From an uncultured Alistipes sp. (GTDB lineage: Bacteria > Bacteroidota > Bacteroidia > Bacteroidales > Rikenellaceae), in the NCBI GenBank assembly GCA_900550925.1, contig URTU01000006.1, positions 1 through 48,258 of the forward strand: 48,258 nt of DNA, in the 5' to 3' direction. The notes below the pieces were generated by a model. The model saw only the letters and a program-made list of their open reading frames with translations, was not told the origin of the DNA and made no database searches. A program made the position numbers and the translations under genes. Below are positions 18,538-28,100 of the stretch, piece by piece. How positions within the stretch are numbered: position 1 is the stretch's first letter; the number at the start of each line of letters is the position of its first letter.

Positions 18538-18947
18538 CCTGCTCCGATCTTCAGCATACGCCATCCCCACCAAAATACCCGTGACTCCTCCGACGGTCGG
18601 TATCTATCCGACGGACAGGATTCACCGGGCGGCATGATTTATCCAGCGGCATATATTCCCTTCCGGCCGTCTCAATCTCTTAAACGGGCCTCCGACAATC
18701 AGAATCTCTTCGGCCGCCAAAATCCGGGACGTCCGGTGCAGTCATAGTCACCCGCCACCGTCTCGGCAAAGAACCATTAAGACACCGACTGCCTGTCCGG
18801 CCGCAAAAGCCTCCGTACGCCCTGCCGCGTGGAAAATTTGTTGAAAACTCGACACCCGACGCAATAGGAAGAGACCGAAATAATTCGTATTTTTGCAGAT
18901 TAGATGAGACACGGACCCGAATCCGGAAAACGAAACTCCTACTTCAA
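18538..18947. other. Intergenic region between the GNAT gene and plsC
   Basis: This 410-base stretch shows no gene I can support. Its only recognisable element is the -7 box at 18888-18895. I see no strong terminator behind the GNAT gene. Confidence 0.5.
18888..18895 (+). promoter_or_regulatory. -7 element (TATTTTTG) of the plsC-parE-parC operon
   Basis: TATTTTTG fits the consensus and lies about 52 bases before the plsC start. No TTG is at the expected distance. Confidence 0.45.
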
Positions 18948-19691
18948 ATGATACTGAGCTTAATATTCTATATCTTCATCGTCATCTGCTGCACGGTGTT
19001 CATGATACTGTCGGCTCTGGCCCTCGTAATCTGCTACCCGTTCGACAAGGCCCGCAGATGCGTGCACGAACTCTCGCGATTCCTCACCAGAATATTCTTC
19101 TGCGTCCCGCCCGCATGGCATACGATCGTCAGGGGCCGTGAGAAAATCGACCGAAAACAGCCTTACGTCATTGTCATCAACCACTCCAACATGATCGACA
19201 TCCCGCTGCTATACTGGCTGCCGCTCAACTTCCGATGGGTATCCAAACGAGAAGTCTTCAAGGCTCCATTCTTCGGGCAGTACCTCGTCCTGCACGGCGA
19301 CATCTGCATCGACCGCTCGTCGTCGGGAGCCCTCGGAAAGGTTATCCATAAAGGTTCGGAGTGGATACGGCGCGGCGCTTCGGTAGCCATATTCCCCGAA
19401 GGCACCCGCTCCAAGGACGGCGAAATACACCGCTTCAAGTCCGGGGCATTCACCCTCGCCAAGGAGGCCGGAGTACCGATCCTGCCCGTCGTCTACGAAG
19501 GTTCGGATACGCTCTTCATCAAGGGCTGGATCCTGCCGTGGCGACACACATTCCGCATCGAGGTCCTCGACCCCATCCCCGCCGAAACCGTACAGAACAG
19601 CGACCTCAAGGAGTTGAGCAATACGGTCCGCGATCGGATGATAGCCGTAAAACAGCAGCTCAGACAACAGCAGGCCCAAAACAAAAAGTAA
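18948..19691 (+). CDS. plsC: 1-acyl-sn-glycerol-3-phosphate acyltransferase
   Basis: The enzyme adds the second acyl chain to lysophosphatidic acid, forming phosphatidic acid for membrane phospholipids. The 247-residue protein has an N-terminal membrane helix (about residues 3-30). The catalytic motif NHSNMID places His79 and Asp84. A GDICIDR block precedes the substrate-binding motif FPEGTRSKDG (149-158), and a proline-rich PILPVVY strand follows. Length and motif order are normal. It is the first gene before parE, with a 16-base gap, so the phospholipid gene and topoisomerase IV genes are probably cotranscribed. Confidence 0.92.
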   Translation: MILSLIFYIFIVICCTVFMILSALALVICYPFDKARRCVHELSRFLTRIFFCVPPAWHTIVRGREKIDRKQPYVIVINHSNMIDIPLLYWLPLNFRWVSKREVFKAPFFGQYLVLHGDICIDRSSSGALGKVIHKGSEWIRRGASVAIFPEGTRSKDGEIHRFKSGAFTLAKEAGVPILPVVYEGSDTLFIKGWILPWRHTFRIEVLDPIPAETVQNSDLKELSNTVRDRMIAVKQQLRQQQAQNKK

Positions 19692-19707
19692 ATACAACCA
19701 ACACGAT

Positions 19708-21591
19708 ATGTCCGAAAATACCGCACAATACAGCGACGCCGATATCCAGACCCTCAGTACGCGCGACCAGATGCGTCTGCGCCCGGGAATGTGGATCGGG
19801 AATCTCGGCGACGGCTCACAACCCGATGACGGAATATACACCCTGCTCAAGGAGGTGGTCGACAACTCGATCGACGAGTTCATCATGGGCGCCGGAAAGC
19901 TGATCGAAATAACCATCGACCAACAGAAATGTGTCACCGTACGCGACTACGGCCGCGGAATTCCGCTCGACAGCCTCGCTAATGCCGTCTCGAAAATCAA
20001 CACCAGCGGCAAATACGGCTCGGGGGCCTTCAAGAAGACCGTCGGCCTGAACGGCGTCGGCGTCAAGGCCGTAAACATGCTTTCGAGTTCGTTCACCGCC
20101 CGCAGCGTCCGCGACGGCGAGGCCCGAACCGTAACTTACCAGACCGGTATCGAGGTGAGCGACCGGCGCGAAAGCGGAGTCAACGAGAAAAACGGTACAC
20201 TGATAAGCTATACGGTCGACGAGGCAGTATTCGGCCCATACGAATACAACATGGAATATGTCGAGCAGCGGCTCCGAAACTACACATACCTCAACCAGGG
20301 GCTGACAATCCGGTTCAACGGAACATCGTTCGTATCGAAGAACGGTCTGCTCGACCTGCTCACCGAGAACATGGCCGGCGAGGAGCCGCTCTACCCCATC
20401 ATCCACCTGAAAGGTCAGGACATTGAGGTTGCAATCACTCACGGAGCTGGCTACGGCGAAACATACTACTCGTTCGTCAACAGCCAGAATACCTTCCGCG
20501 GAGGTACCCATCAGGCCGCCCTGCGAGAAGGCGTGGCAAAGGTCGTCAAGGAGTTCTTCAAGAAGGATTACGATCCGGCCGACGTCCGCACATCGATCGT
20601 CGCCGCAATAAGCGTCAGCGTCGAGGAGCCCGGGTTCGACAGCCAGACCAAGACCCGTCTGGTATCGAAGGACATGTCGCCGAACGGAGTATCGGTACGT
20701 CAGTACGTGATCGACTTCCTAAAGGAGGAGCTCGACAACTACCTCCACAAACACCCCGAAACGGCAAACATCCTCAACAAGAAGATCCTCGAAAACGAAA
20801 AGGAGCGCAAAGCGATCTCGGGCGTACAGAAAAAGGCCCGCGAAATAGCCAAGAAGGTTTCACTCAACAACAAGAAGCTGCGCGACTGCAAGATCCACCT
20901 CACCGACAAGAACGCCCGCGCCGAGGAGTCGATGATCTTCATCACCGAGGGTAATTCGGCATCTGGTTCGATAACCAAAAGCCGTGATGTACAGACCCAG
21001 GCCGTCTTCTCGCTGCGCGGGAAACCCCTCAACTGTTTCGGGCTCACAAAGAAGGTCGTCTACGACAACGAGGAGTTCAACCTGCTCCAGGCCGCCCTAA
21101 ACATCGAGGAGGATATGGACAACCTGCGCTACAACAAGGTCATAATCGCAACCGATGCCGATGTCGACGGAATGCACATACGGCTGCTGATGATGACCTT
21201 CTTCCTGCAGTTCTTCCCCGAGGTGATACGCCAGGGGCATCTCTATGTCCTCCAGACGCCGTTGTTTCGCGTCCGCAACAAGAAGGAGACCCACTACTGC
21301 TACTCCGAAGAGGAGCGCCAGCGGGCAATAGCTCGTTGCGGAGCGCAGGCCGAGATAACCCGATTCAAAGGTCTCGGCGAGATCTCGCCCGAGGAGTTCG
21401 GCGAATTCATCGGCCCGAACATGCGTCTGGACAAGGTCCGCATGACAAAGGATGACCCCATACACGACATGCTCGAATTCTATATGGGCAAAAATACATT
21501 TGACCGGCAGAATTTCATCATCGACAACCTGCGCATCGAGGAGGACCTGGTCGAGGATCTCGAAAAATACAACGCCAGTGAAGCCGTTTAG
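19708..21591 (+). CDS. parE: DNA topoisomerase IV subunit B
   Basis: This ATPase subunit of the decatenating type II topoisomerase has 627 residues. The GHKL ATPase domain comes first (LLKEVVDNSIDEF, DYGRGIPLD, GLNGVGVKAVN), then the transducer domain, then TOPRIM with DADVDGMHIRLL. Glu414 of the TOPRIM motif is present, but the motif reads EGNSASGS rather than the usual EGDSA: Asn416 replaces the Asp whose change to Asn elsewhere gives quinolone resistance. Pairing with the adjacent ParC, 35 bases downstream, supports topoisomerase IV over gyrase. Confidence 0.93.
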   Translation: MSENTAQYSDADIQTLSTRDQMRLRPGMWIGNLGDGSQPDDGIYTLLKEVVDNSIDEFIMGAGKLIEITIDQQKCVTVRDYGRGIPLDSLANAVSKINTSGKYGSGAFKKTVGLNGVGVKAVNMLSSSFTARSVRDGEARTVTYQTGIEVSDRRESGVNEKNGTLISYTVDEAVFGPYEYNMEYVEQRLRNYTYLNQGLTIRFNGTSFVSKNGLLDLLTENMAGEEPLYPIIHLKGQDIEVAITHGAGYGETYYSFVNSQNTFRGGTHQAALREGVAKVVKEFFKKDYDPADVRTSIVAAISVSVEEPGFDSQTKTRLVSKDMSPNGVSVRQYVIDFLKEELDNYLHKHPETANILNKKILENEKERKAISGVQKKAREIAKKVSLNNKKLRDCKIHLTDKNARAEESMIFITEGNSASGSITKSRDVQTQAVFSLRGKPLNCFGLTKKVVYDNEEFNLLQAALNIEEDMDNLRYNKVIIATDADVDGMHIRLLMMTFFLQFFPEVIRQGHLYVLQTPLFRVRNKKETHYCYSEEERQRAIARCGAQAEITRFKGLGEISPEEFGEFIGPNMRLDKVRMTKDDPIHDMLEFYMGKNTFDRQNFIIDNLRIEEDLVEDLEKYNASEAV

Positions 21592-21626
21592 GCACCTGGG
21601 CACAACTTACGGAATACAAGAAGCTC

Positions 21627-24413
21627 ATGAGCGAAGAGATACAAAAAGACACACTGAATGACGAACTGCCCGTAACGCCACCAGCCGCCGGACAGTCGAA
21701 CAGCAAATTCGAGCGGCTGGTCGAGGATGCGAGCGGAACCCGAAAGCTGACCGGAATGTACAAGAACTGGTTTCTGGATTACGCCTCGTACGTGATCCTC
21801 GAACGCGCTGTACCCCATATCGAAGATGGTCTGAAACCGGTTCAGCGCCGAATCCTGCACTCGATGAAACGGATGGACGACGGCCGGTACAACAAGGTGG
21901 CGAACATCGTCGGACACACCATGCAGTTCCACCCGCACGGCGACGCTTCGATCGGTGACGCTCTCGTACAGCTCGGCCAGAAGGACCTGCTCATCGACTG
22001 CCAGGGTAACTGGGGAAATATACTTACGGGAGATTCGGCCGCCGCTCCGCGATATATCGAGGCCCGGCTGTCGAAATTCGCCCTCGACGTGGTCTTCAAC
22101 CCCAAGACAACCGAATGGATGCTCTCGTACGACGGCCGGAATCAGGAACCCGTAACGCTCCCCGTAAAGTTCCCGCTGCTGCTGGCCCAGGGTGTCGAGG
22201 GTATTGCCGTCGGCCTGGCCTCGAAGATCCTGCCCCACAACTTCAACGAACTGATCGACGCCTGCATAGCTCACCTGAGCGGTGAGGAGTTTACTCTCCT
22301 GCCCGACTTCCCGACCGGAGGTCTGGTCGACTGCACAAAGTACAACGACGGTCTGCGCGGCGGTACGGTGAAGATCCGCGCCCGAATCTCGAAGGTCGAC
22401 AAACGGACTCTCGCAATCACCGAAATCCCGTATACGACCACAACGGAAAGCATCAAGGAGTCGATAGTCAAGGCCAACGAAAAGGGCAAGATCAAAATCC
22501 GCAAGGTCGAGGACAATACCGCCAAACGCGTCGAAATAATCATCCACGTATCGCCCGACGAGTCGAGCGACAAGACAATAGATGCCCTCTACGCCTTCAC
22601 CGACTGCGAGGTCTCCATTTCACCCAACTCGTGCGTCATATATGATGAAAAGCCACACTTCCTGGGTGTGAGCGACATCCTGCGCCAATCGGCCGAACAT
22701 ACCAAAGCGTTGTTGGGCCGCGAACTTCAGATTCGGCTCGACGAACTGCACGACGCCTGGCACACGGCGTCGCTCGAACGTATCTTCATCGAGAACAAGC
22801 TCTACCAGCTGATCGAAGGGTGCCGCAGCCGCGACGAAGCTTACGATGCCGTCGACAGGGGTCTGGAACCCTTCAAGAAACTGTTGCGCCGCGAGGTGGT
22901 CCGCGACGACGTCATTCACCTCACCCAGCTGCAGTTCATCCGCATCTCGAAATACGACTCCACGAAGGCCGACGAACAGATCCGCTCGATCGAGGATGAG
23001 ATCGAACAGGTCAAATACGACCTCGAACACCTCACCGAATATGCCATAGCATACTACCGCCGCATCAAGGAGAAGTACGGCAAGGGACGCGAACGCCGCA
23101 GCGAACTGCGCAGTTTCGACTCGATCAACGTTGCCAACGTCGCCGTCGCCAATGCAAAACTATATGTCGACCGTGCCGAAGGATTCTTCGGTATCGGGGC
23201 CTCGATGCGCAAGGATGAGTATGTCTGCGACTGCTCCGACCTGGACTACGTGCTGGTGATGACGCGCGACGGCCGTTACACGGTTACTCGCGTGACCGAC
23301 AAGGCCTTCTTCGACAAGAACATCTACTACATCGGCATCTTCAAGCGCAACGACGACCGTACAATATACAACATCCTCTACCGCGACGGCAAGGCCGGTG
23401 CCATCATGATGAAGCGCTGCGCCATCAAGGGCATCACCCTCGATAAGGTCTACGACATCACAAAAGGCACCCCTAAAAGCGAAATTCTCTACATGTCGGT
23501 CAACCCCAACGGCGAGGCCGAAGTCCTGAAGGTCTACTTCAAGCCGCGCCCGAGACTCAAGCGCGCCATCGTCGACCTGGATTTCTCGAAACTCGCCATC
23601 AAGGGACGCCAGAGCATCGGAAACCTTTTCTCGCGGTACGGAATCCACAAGATCGTCCTCAAGGAGCACGGAACATCGACCCTCGGCGGGCAGAACATCT
23701 ATTTCGACGAGGATATCATGCGCCTCAACACCGACGGCCGCGGTACGCTCCTCGGCGAATTCAGCGGCGACGACCGTATAATCGTCATGACCTCGAAAAA
23801 CGCCTACTACACCACCGGATTCAACCTCGGACACCACTTCCCGGAAGATACGGTCCGCGTAGAAAAGTACGATCCAAACCGAATCTATTCGGTGGTATAT
23901 TTCGACAAGGATGCCGGGTACCACTACCTCAAGAGGTTCACGGCCGAAGCCACCGACAAGATACAATACTTCCTCGACGAGAACGGACACATGACTCTCG
24001 AGGCAATCTCGACCGATACCCGACCGCGGCTTGAAGTTACATATGCCGGAGCACACGCTTCGCGACCGGCCGACATCATTGCCGCGGAGGAGTTCATCGG
24101 CATAAAGAGCCACCGCGCAAAAGGCAAACGGCTGACTACATACGATGTCGCCTCGGTAACATTCACCGAGCCTGCCGATGAGCCCGACAACGAGCCCGCA
24201 ATGCCCGAGGAGCCGGAATATACTCCTGAGACGGATTCTGGTCAGAACAGCGCACAGGGAATCGAAACGGTCGGAAAGGAGCAGCCGGCGGCATCCGGAC
24301 AACCGGGAAAGAGCTCCGGCACTGCCAAACCGGAGGTGAGTGACGATGTTGATTTCGAAATCATACGCAACAATCCCGACGAGGAGAGCGAACAGCTCAA
24401 CCTGTTCGAATAG
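21627..24413 (+). CDS. parC: DNA topoisomerase IV subunit A
   Basis: The DNA-cleaving subunit, 928 residues. The breakage-reunion domain has GLKPVQRRIL, the helix HPHGDASIGDAL and the catalytic Tyr143 in APRYIEARL. A coiled-coil tower follows (about residues 425-480), then a C-terminal beta-pinwheel with divergent repeats lacking the GyrA box. The tail from about residue 850 is acidic and proline-rich, ending in QLNLFE. In the quinolone-binding helix Ala107 occupies the place of E. coli GyrA Ser83, while Asp111 matches Asp87. Tail and tower are usual for Bacteroidota ParC. It shares an operon with parE and plsC. Confidence 0.94.
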   Translation: MSEEIQKDTLNDELPVTPPAAGQSNSKFERLVEDASGTRKLTGMYKNWFLDYASYVILERAVPHIEDGLKPVQRRILHSMKRMDDGRYNKVANIVGHTMQFHPHGDASIGDALVQLGQKDLLIDCQGNWGNILTGDSAAAPRYIEARLSKFALDVVFNPKTTEWMLSYDGRNQEPVTLPVKFPLLLAQGVEGIAVGLASKILPHNFNELIDACIAHLSGEEFTLLPDFPTGGLVDCTKYNDGLRGGTVKIRARISKVDKRTLAITEIPYTTTTESIKESIVKANEKGKIKIRKVEDNTAKRVEIIIHVSPDESSDKTIDALYAFTDCEVSISPNSCVIYDEKPHFLGVSDILRQSAEHTKALLGRELQIRLDELHDAWHTASLERIFIENKLYQLIEGCRSRDEAYDAVDRGLEPFKKLLRREVVRDDVIHLTQLQFIRISKYDSTKADEQIRSIEDEIEQVKYDLEHLTEYAIAYYRRIKEKYGKGRERRSELRSFDSINVANVAVANAKLYVDRAEGFFGIGASMRKDEYVCDCSDLDYVLVMTRDGRYTVTRVTDKAFFDKNIYYIGIFKRNDDRTIYNILYRDGKAGAIMMKRCAIKGITLDKVYDITKGTPKSEILYMSVNPNGEAEVLKVYFKPRPRLKRAIVDLDFSKLAIKGRQSIGNLFSRYGIHKIVLKEHGTSTLGGQNIYFDEDIMRLNTDGRGTLLGEFSGDDRIIVMTSKNAYYTTGFNLGHHFPEDTVRVEKYDPNRIYSVVYFDKDAGYHYLKRFTAEATDKIQYFLDENGHMTLEAISTDTRPRLEVTYAGAHASRPADIIAAEEFIGIKSHRAKGKRLTTYDVASVTFTEPADEPDNEPAMPEEPEYTPETDSGQNSAQGIETVGKEQPAASGQPGKSSGTAKPEVSDDVDFEIIRNNPDEESEQLNLFE

Positions 24414-24440
24414 ACCGGCCGGCAGCAGTTGCGCACAAGT

Positions 24441-24449
24441 GGGGGGGGG
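24441..24449 (+). repeat. Poly-G run of nine
   Basis: Nine consecutive G, 28 bases after the parC stop, flanked by AAGT and AAAAGTG. One of four such tracts in the window. Confidence 0.8.
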
Positions 24450-24506
24450 AAAAGTGATAGGAGAAAGTGAAAGGTGAAAAAGAAATTGAACAATAAAAAG
24501 TGGTTA

Positions 24507-24556
24507 GGCTGAGACATTATTGGTTGAGACCGGAGACATTACAGGCTGAGATATCA
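24507..24556 (+). repeat. Short irregular repeats upstream of aroK
   Basis: GGCTGAGACATTA (24507-24519), GGTTGAGACCGGAGACATTA (24522-24541) and GGCTGAGATATCA (24544-24556) share a GGYTGAGA core. They may be a degenerate repeat or a regulator site upstream of the aroK-purL-murI operon; no consensus promoter is clear here. Confidence 0.45.
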
Positions 24557-24640
24557 GTAAAGGCAGACTAAAAGAGGCGCTTGACAACAGCCTGGGTGAA
24601 TATACAAGACGAACAACAGCAAATTCGGGCAGAGAAGAAT

Positions 24641-25183
24641 ATGAAACTGTTTCTGATAGGATACATGGGCTGCGGCAAAAGTACGCTCGGACGGCGCCTG
24701 GCACGGCGGATGGATGTGGAGTTCATCGACATGGACCGTTACATAGAGTCGGAAGCCGGCGCCACGATTCCCGAAATATTCGCCTCGCGCGGAGAAGCGG
24801 AATTCCGCCGGCTCGAACGGCAGGCCATCACCGACCTCGGTAAACGTACCGATGACTGCATCATCGCTACCGGCGGCGGCGCCCCCTGCCGCGAAGGAAA
24901 CATCGAGGCCATAAACCAGGCCGGAACGAGCATTTACCTCAAGATGCCGAACCGGATACTCGTCGCACGGCTCTGCCGGAACAAGTCGAAACGACCGCTC
25001 ATCGCCGGAAAAACCGACCGGGAGGTCGAGGATTTCGTCGCCAGCTCGCTCGCCGAACGTGAACCCTTCTATTCGCAGGCCTCGATAACCATCGACTGCG
25101 ACGGCCGAAGCGATGACTATATAGTCGAACATATCGTCCGCCACCTGGAAAACATGAACGAAAATAATACAAATACAAAATAA
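24641..25183 (+). CDS. aroK: Shikimate kinase
   Basis: The enzyme phosphorylates shikimate at the 3-OH in the chorismate pathway. The 180-residue protein has the P-loop GYMGCGKST, the shikimate-binding Asp in FIDMDRYIE, Arg in GEAEFRRLE, the GGGAP loop and the lid segment KSKRPLIAG. An upstream in-frame start at 24581 would add 20 unrelated residues; ATG 24641 gives the canonical MKLFLIGYMG start. purL follows 9 bases later and murI after that, forming an operon with no pathway in common. Confidence 0.95.
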   Translation: MKLFLIGYMGCGKSTLGRRLARRMDVEFIDMDRYIESEAGATIPEIFASRGEAEFRRLERQAITDLGKRTDDCIIATGGGAPCREGNIEAINQAGTSIYLKMPNRILVARLCRNKSKRPLIAGKTDREVEDFVASSLAEREPFYSQASITIDCDGRSDDYIVEHIVRHLENMNENNTNTK

Positions 25184-25192
25184 CACGAAGCT

Positions 25193-28100
25193 ATGGTCCT
25201 GTTTTTTGCAAAAAATGACAAGGTTTACGCCGTCGACACAACCGTGGCGGCAAATCCAGAAACCATCGAACGTCTCGAATGGCTCTTCTCGGGCGCCAAA
25301 AAAGTCGAAAACGACTCGGTCGCAGGTAAATTCGTCGGCCCTCGCCGCGAAATGATTACCCCGTGGAGCACAAATGCCGTCGAGATAGTCCAGAACATGG
25401 GTATCGAGGGTGTCAAACGTATCGAGGAGTTCACTGCCGAAACCGAATCGACCCCCTTCGACCCGATGTTGAACCGCCACTACGACGGCCTCGACCAGAA
25501 GATCTTCACTATCGACAAGCAGCCCGATCCGATCGTCCACATCGAGGACATCGAAAGCTACAACAAGGCCGAAGGTCTCGCCCTGAGCGACGACGAAATC
25601 GCATACCTCAAGAGCGTCAGCAAGAAACTGGGCCGTCCGCTCACCGACAGCGAGGTGTTCGGATTCTCGCAGGTCAACTCGGAACACTGCCGCCACAAGA
25701 TCTTCAACGGCGAATTCGTCATCGACGGCCAGGAGAAACCGTCGACCCTCTTCCAGCTCATCAAGCGTACCACCAAAACAAACCCGAACCGTGTCACATC
25801 GGCCTACAAGGACAACTGCGCATTCCTGCAGGGCCCGACCGTCGAGCAGTTCTCGCCCGAACAGCATGACCGGCCCGACTACTTCACGGTGAAGGATTTC
25901 GAGAGCGTCATCTCGGTCAAGGCCGAAACACATAACTTCCCGACTACGGTCGAACCTTTCAACGGCGCCGCTACGGGTACCGGAGGCGAGATCCGCGACC
26001 GCATCGCCGGCGGAAAGGGCGCTTTCCCGATCGCCGGAACAGCCGTCTACATGACCGCCTACCCGCGTCTGGACGATTCGCACCGCTGGGAGGAGCAGAC
26101 CCCGCCACGAAAATGGCTCTACCAAACACCCGCCGATATCCTCATCAAGGCCTCGAACGGCGCCAGTGATTTCGGAAACAAGTTCGGACAGCCGCTCATC
26201 TGCGGTTCGCTGCTCACCTTCGAGCACAGCGAGAACGGAAAGGAGTACGGTTACGACAAGGTAATCATGCAGGCCGGAGGTATCGGTTACGGACGCAAGG
26301 CCGACAGCATGAAAGATGAACCCAAGCCCGGCGACAAGGTGGTGTTGCTCGGCGGCGACAACTACCGCATCGGAATGGGTGGCGGAGCCGTTTCGAGCGT
26401 CGCAACGGGCGAATACCAGAGCGACATCGAGCTGAATGCCATACAGCGTTCGAACCCCGAGATGCAGAAACGCGTCTACAATGCAATCCGCGCCATCAGC
26501 GAGGAGGATAACAACCCGATCATCTCGATCCACGACCACGGTGCCGGCGGCCACCTGAACTGCCTGAGCGAGCTGGTCGAGGCAACGGGCGGCACGATCG
26601 ACATAGACAAGTTGCCGATCGGCGACCCGACCCTCTCCGACCGCGAAATCATAGGCAACGAGTCGCAGGAGCGAATGGGGCTGGTCATCGGGTCCGAGCA
26701 CATCGACCACCTCAAGCGCATCGCCGACCGCGAACGCGCCCCAATGTACGAGATCGGACACACGACCGGAGACATGCAGTTTACGTTCGTCGACAACCGC
26801 ACCGGCGAGAAGCCCATCGACTGGCAGCTCGAAGACATGTTCGGCAAGGCCCCGCGTACCATAATGCGCGACAAGACCACAAAGACCGAATTCGATCCGG
26901 TACAATACTCCACCACAAACCTCATCCCGCACATCGAGGAGGTGCTGCAGCTCGAAAGCGTTGCCTGCAAGGATTGGCTTACGAACAAGGTCGACCGTTC
27001 GATTACGGGAAAGATCGCCGTACAGCAGACCGTCGGTGAGGTGCAGCTGCCGTTGAACGACTACGCCGCCGTGGCACTCGACTACCAGGGCGTAGCTGGC
27101 ATAGCCACTGCACTTGGCCACGCTCCCATAGCAGCCATGATCGACCCGAAAGCCGGTTCGAGACTGGCCATTGGCGAGGCACTGACAAACATCGCGCTGG
27201 CTCCGCTGGCATACGGTCTCAAAGGTGTATCGCTCAGTGCCAACTGGATGTGGCCATGCCGCAACGAAGGTGAGGATGCACGTCTGTACGAGGCTGTCGA
27301 AGCGGCCAGCGACATGGCCGTGGCTCTCGGAATCAACATACCCACAGGCAAGGACTCACTCTCGATGACCCAGAAATACCGCGACGGCAAAACCGTTTAC
27401 GCCCCGGGAACGGTCATCATAACCTCGGCCGGCGAGGTCGACGACATCAAGCTCTGCGTCCGTGCGGCATTGAAACAGCGTGAAAGCCGTCTTATCTATG
27501 TCGACATGTCCCGCAGCGCATTCGAACTCGGCGGCAGCGCTTTCGCCCAGACCGTCGGACGTATCGGCGACAAGACCCCCGACATCGCCTCGGCTGACTA
27601 CTTCGCCGCCGCATTCGGGGCCGTCCAGAAACTCGTCCACGAAAAACGGATCCTGGCCGGTCACGACATCTCGGCCGGAGGTCTGGTCACCGCAATGCTC
27701 GAAATGACATTCGCCGACAACCGTACAGGTATCAATGCCGACCTCGACCAGCTCGGCGAAGCAGACCTCATACGCCTGCTCTTCAGCGAGCGCCCGGCAC
27801 TGCTGCTCCAGGTCGAGGATGCCGGATACGTACTGCAGAGTCTCCATGCGGCCGGAGTCGACGCCTTCGACATCGGCGCGGTAAATCTCGGACGCAGCTT
27901 CACGATCAAGGCCTGCGGCGTCGAGTTCGAACTGTTGCAGGATCATCTGCGCGACCTGTGGTTCAAGAGTTCGTACCTGCTCGACTGCCGTCAGAGCGGA
28001 CCAAAGAAGGCCGCCGAACGTTATACCAACTACTGGCAGCAGCCCCTGCAGTTCAAGTTCCCCGAGGCGTTCGCCGGTACGTATGCCGCCCTCGGGATCG

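Noticed and set aside
23160..24302. A 380-codon minus-strand open frame antisense to parC
   Set aside because: Same pattern as the other antisense frames; parC is secure on the plus strand.
24554..27121. An 855-codon open frame on the minus strand over aroK and purL
   Set aside because: It lies entirely antisense to two unmistakable enzymes. Its residues are complements of their codon bias (many Val, Asp, Arg, Gly, His) and it has no family motif.
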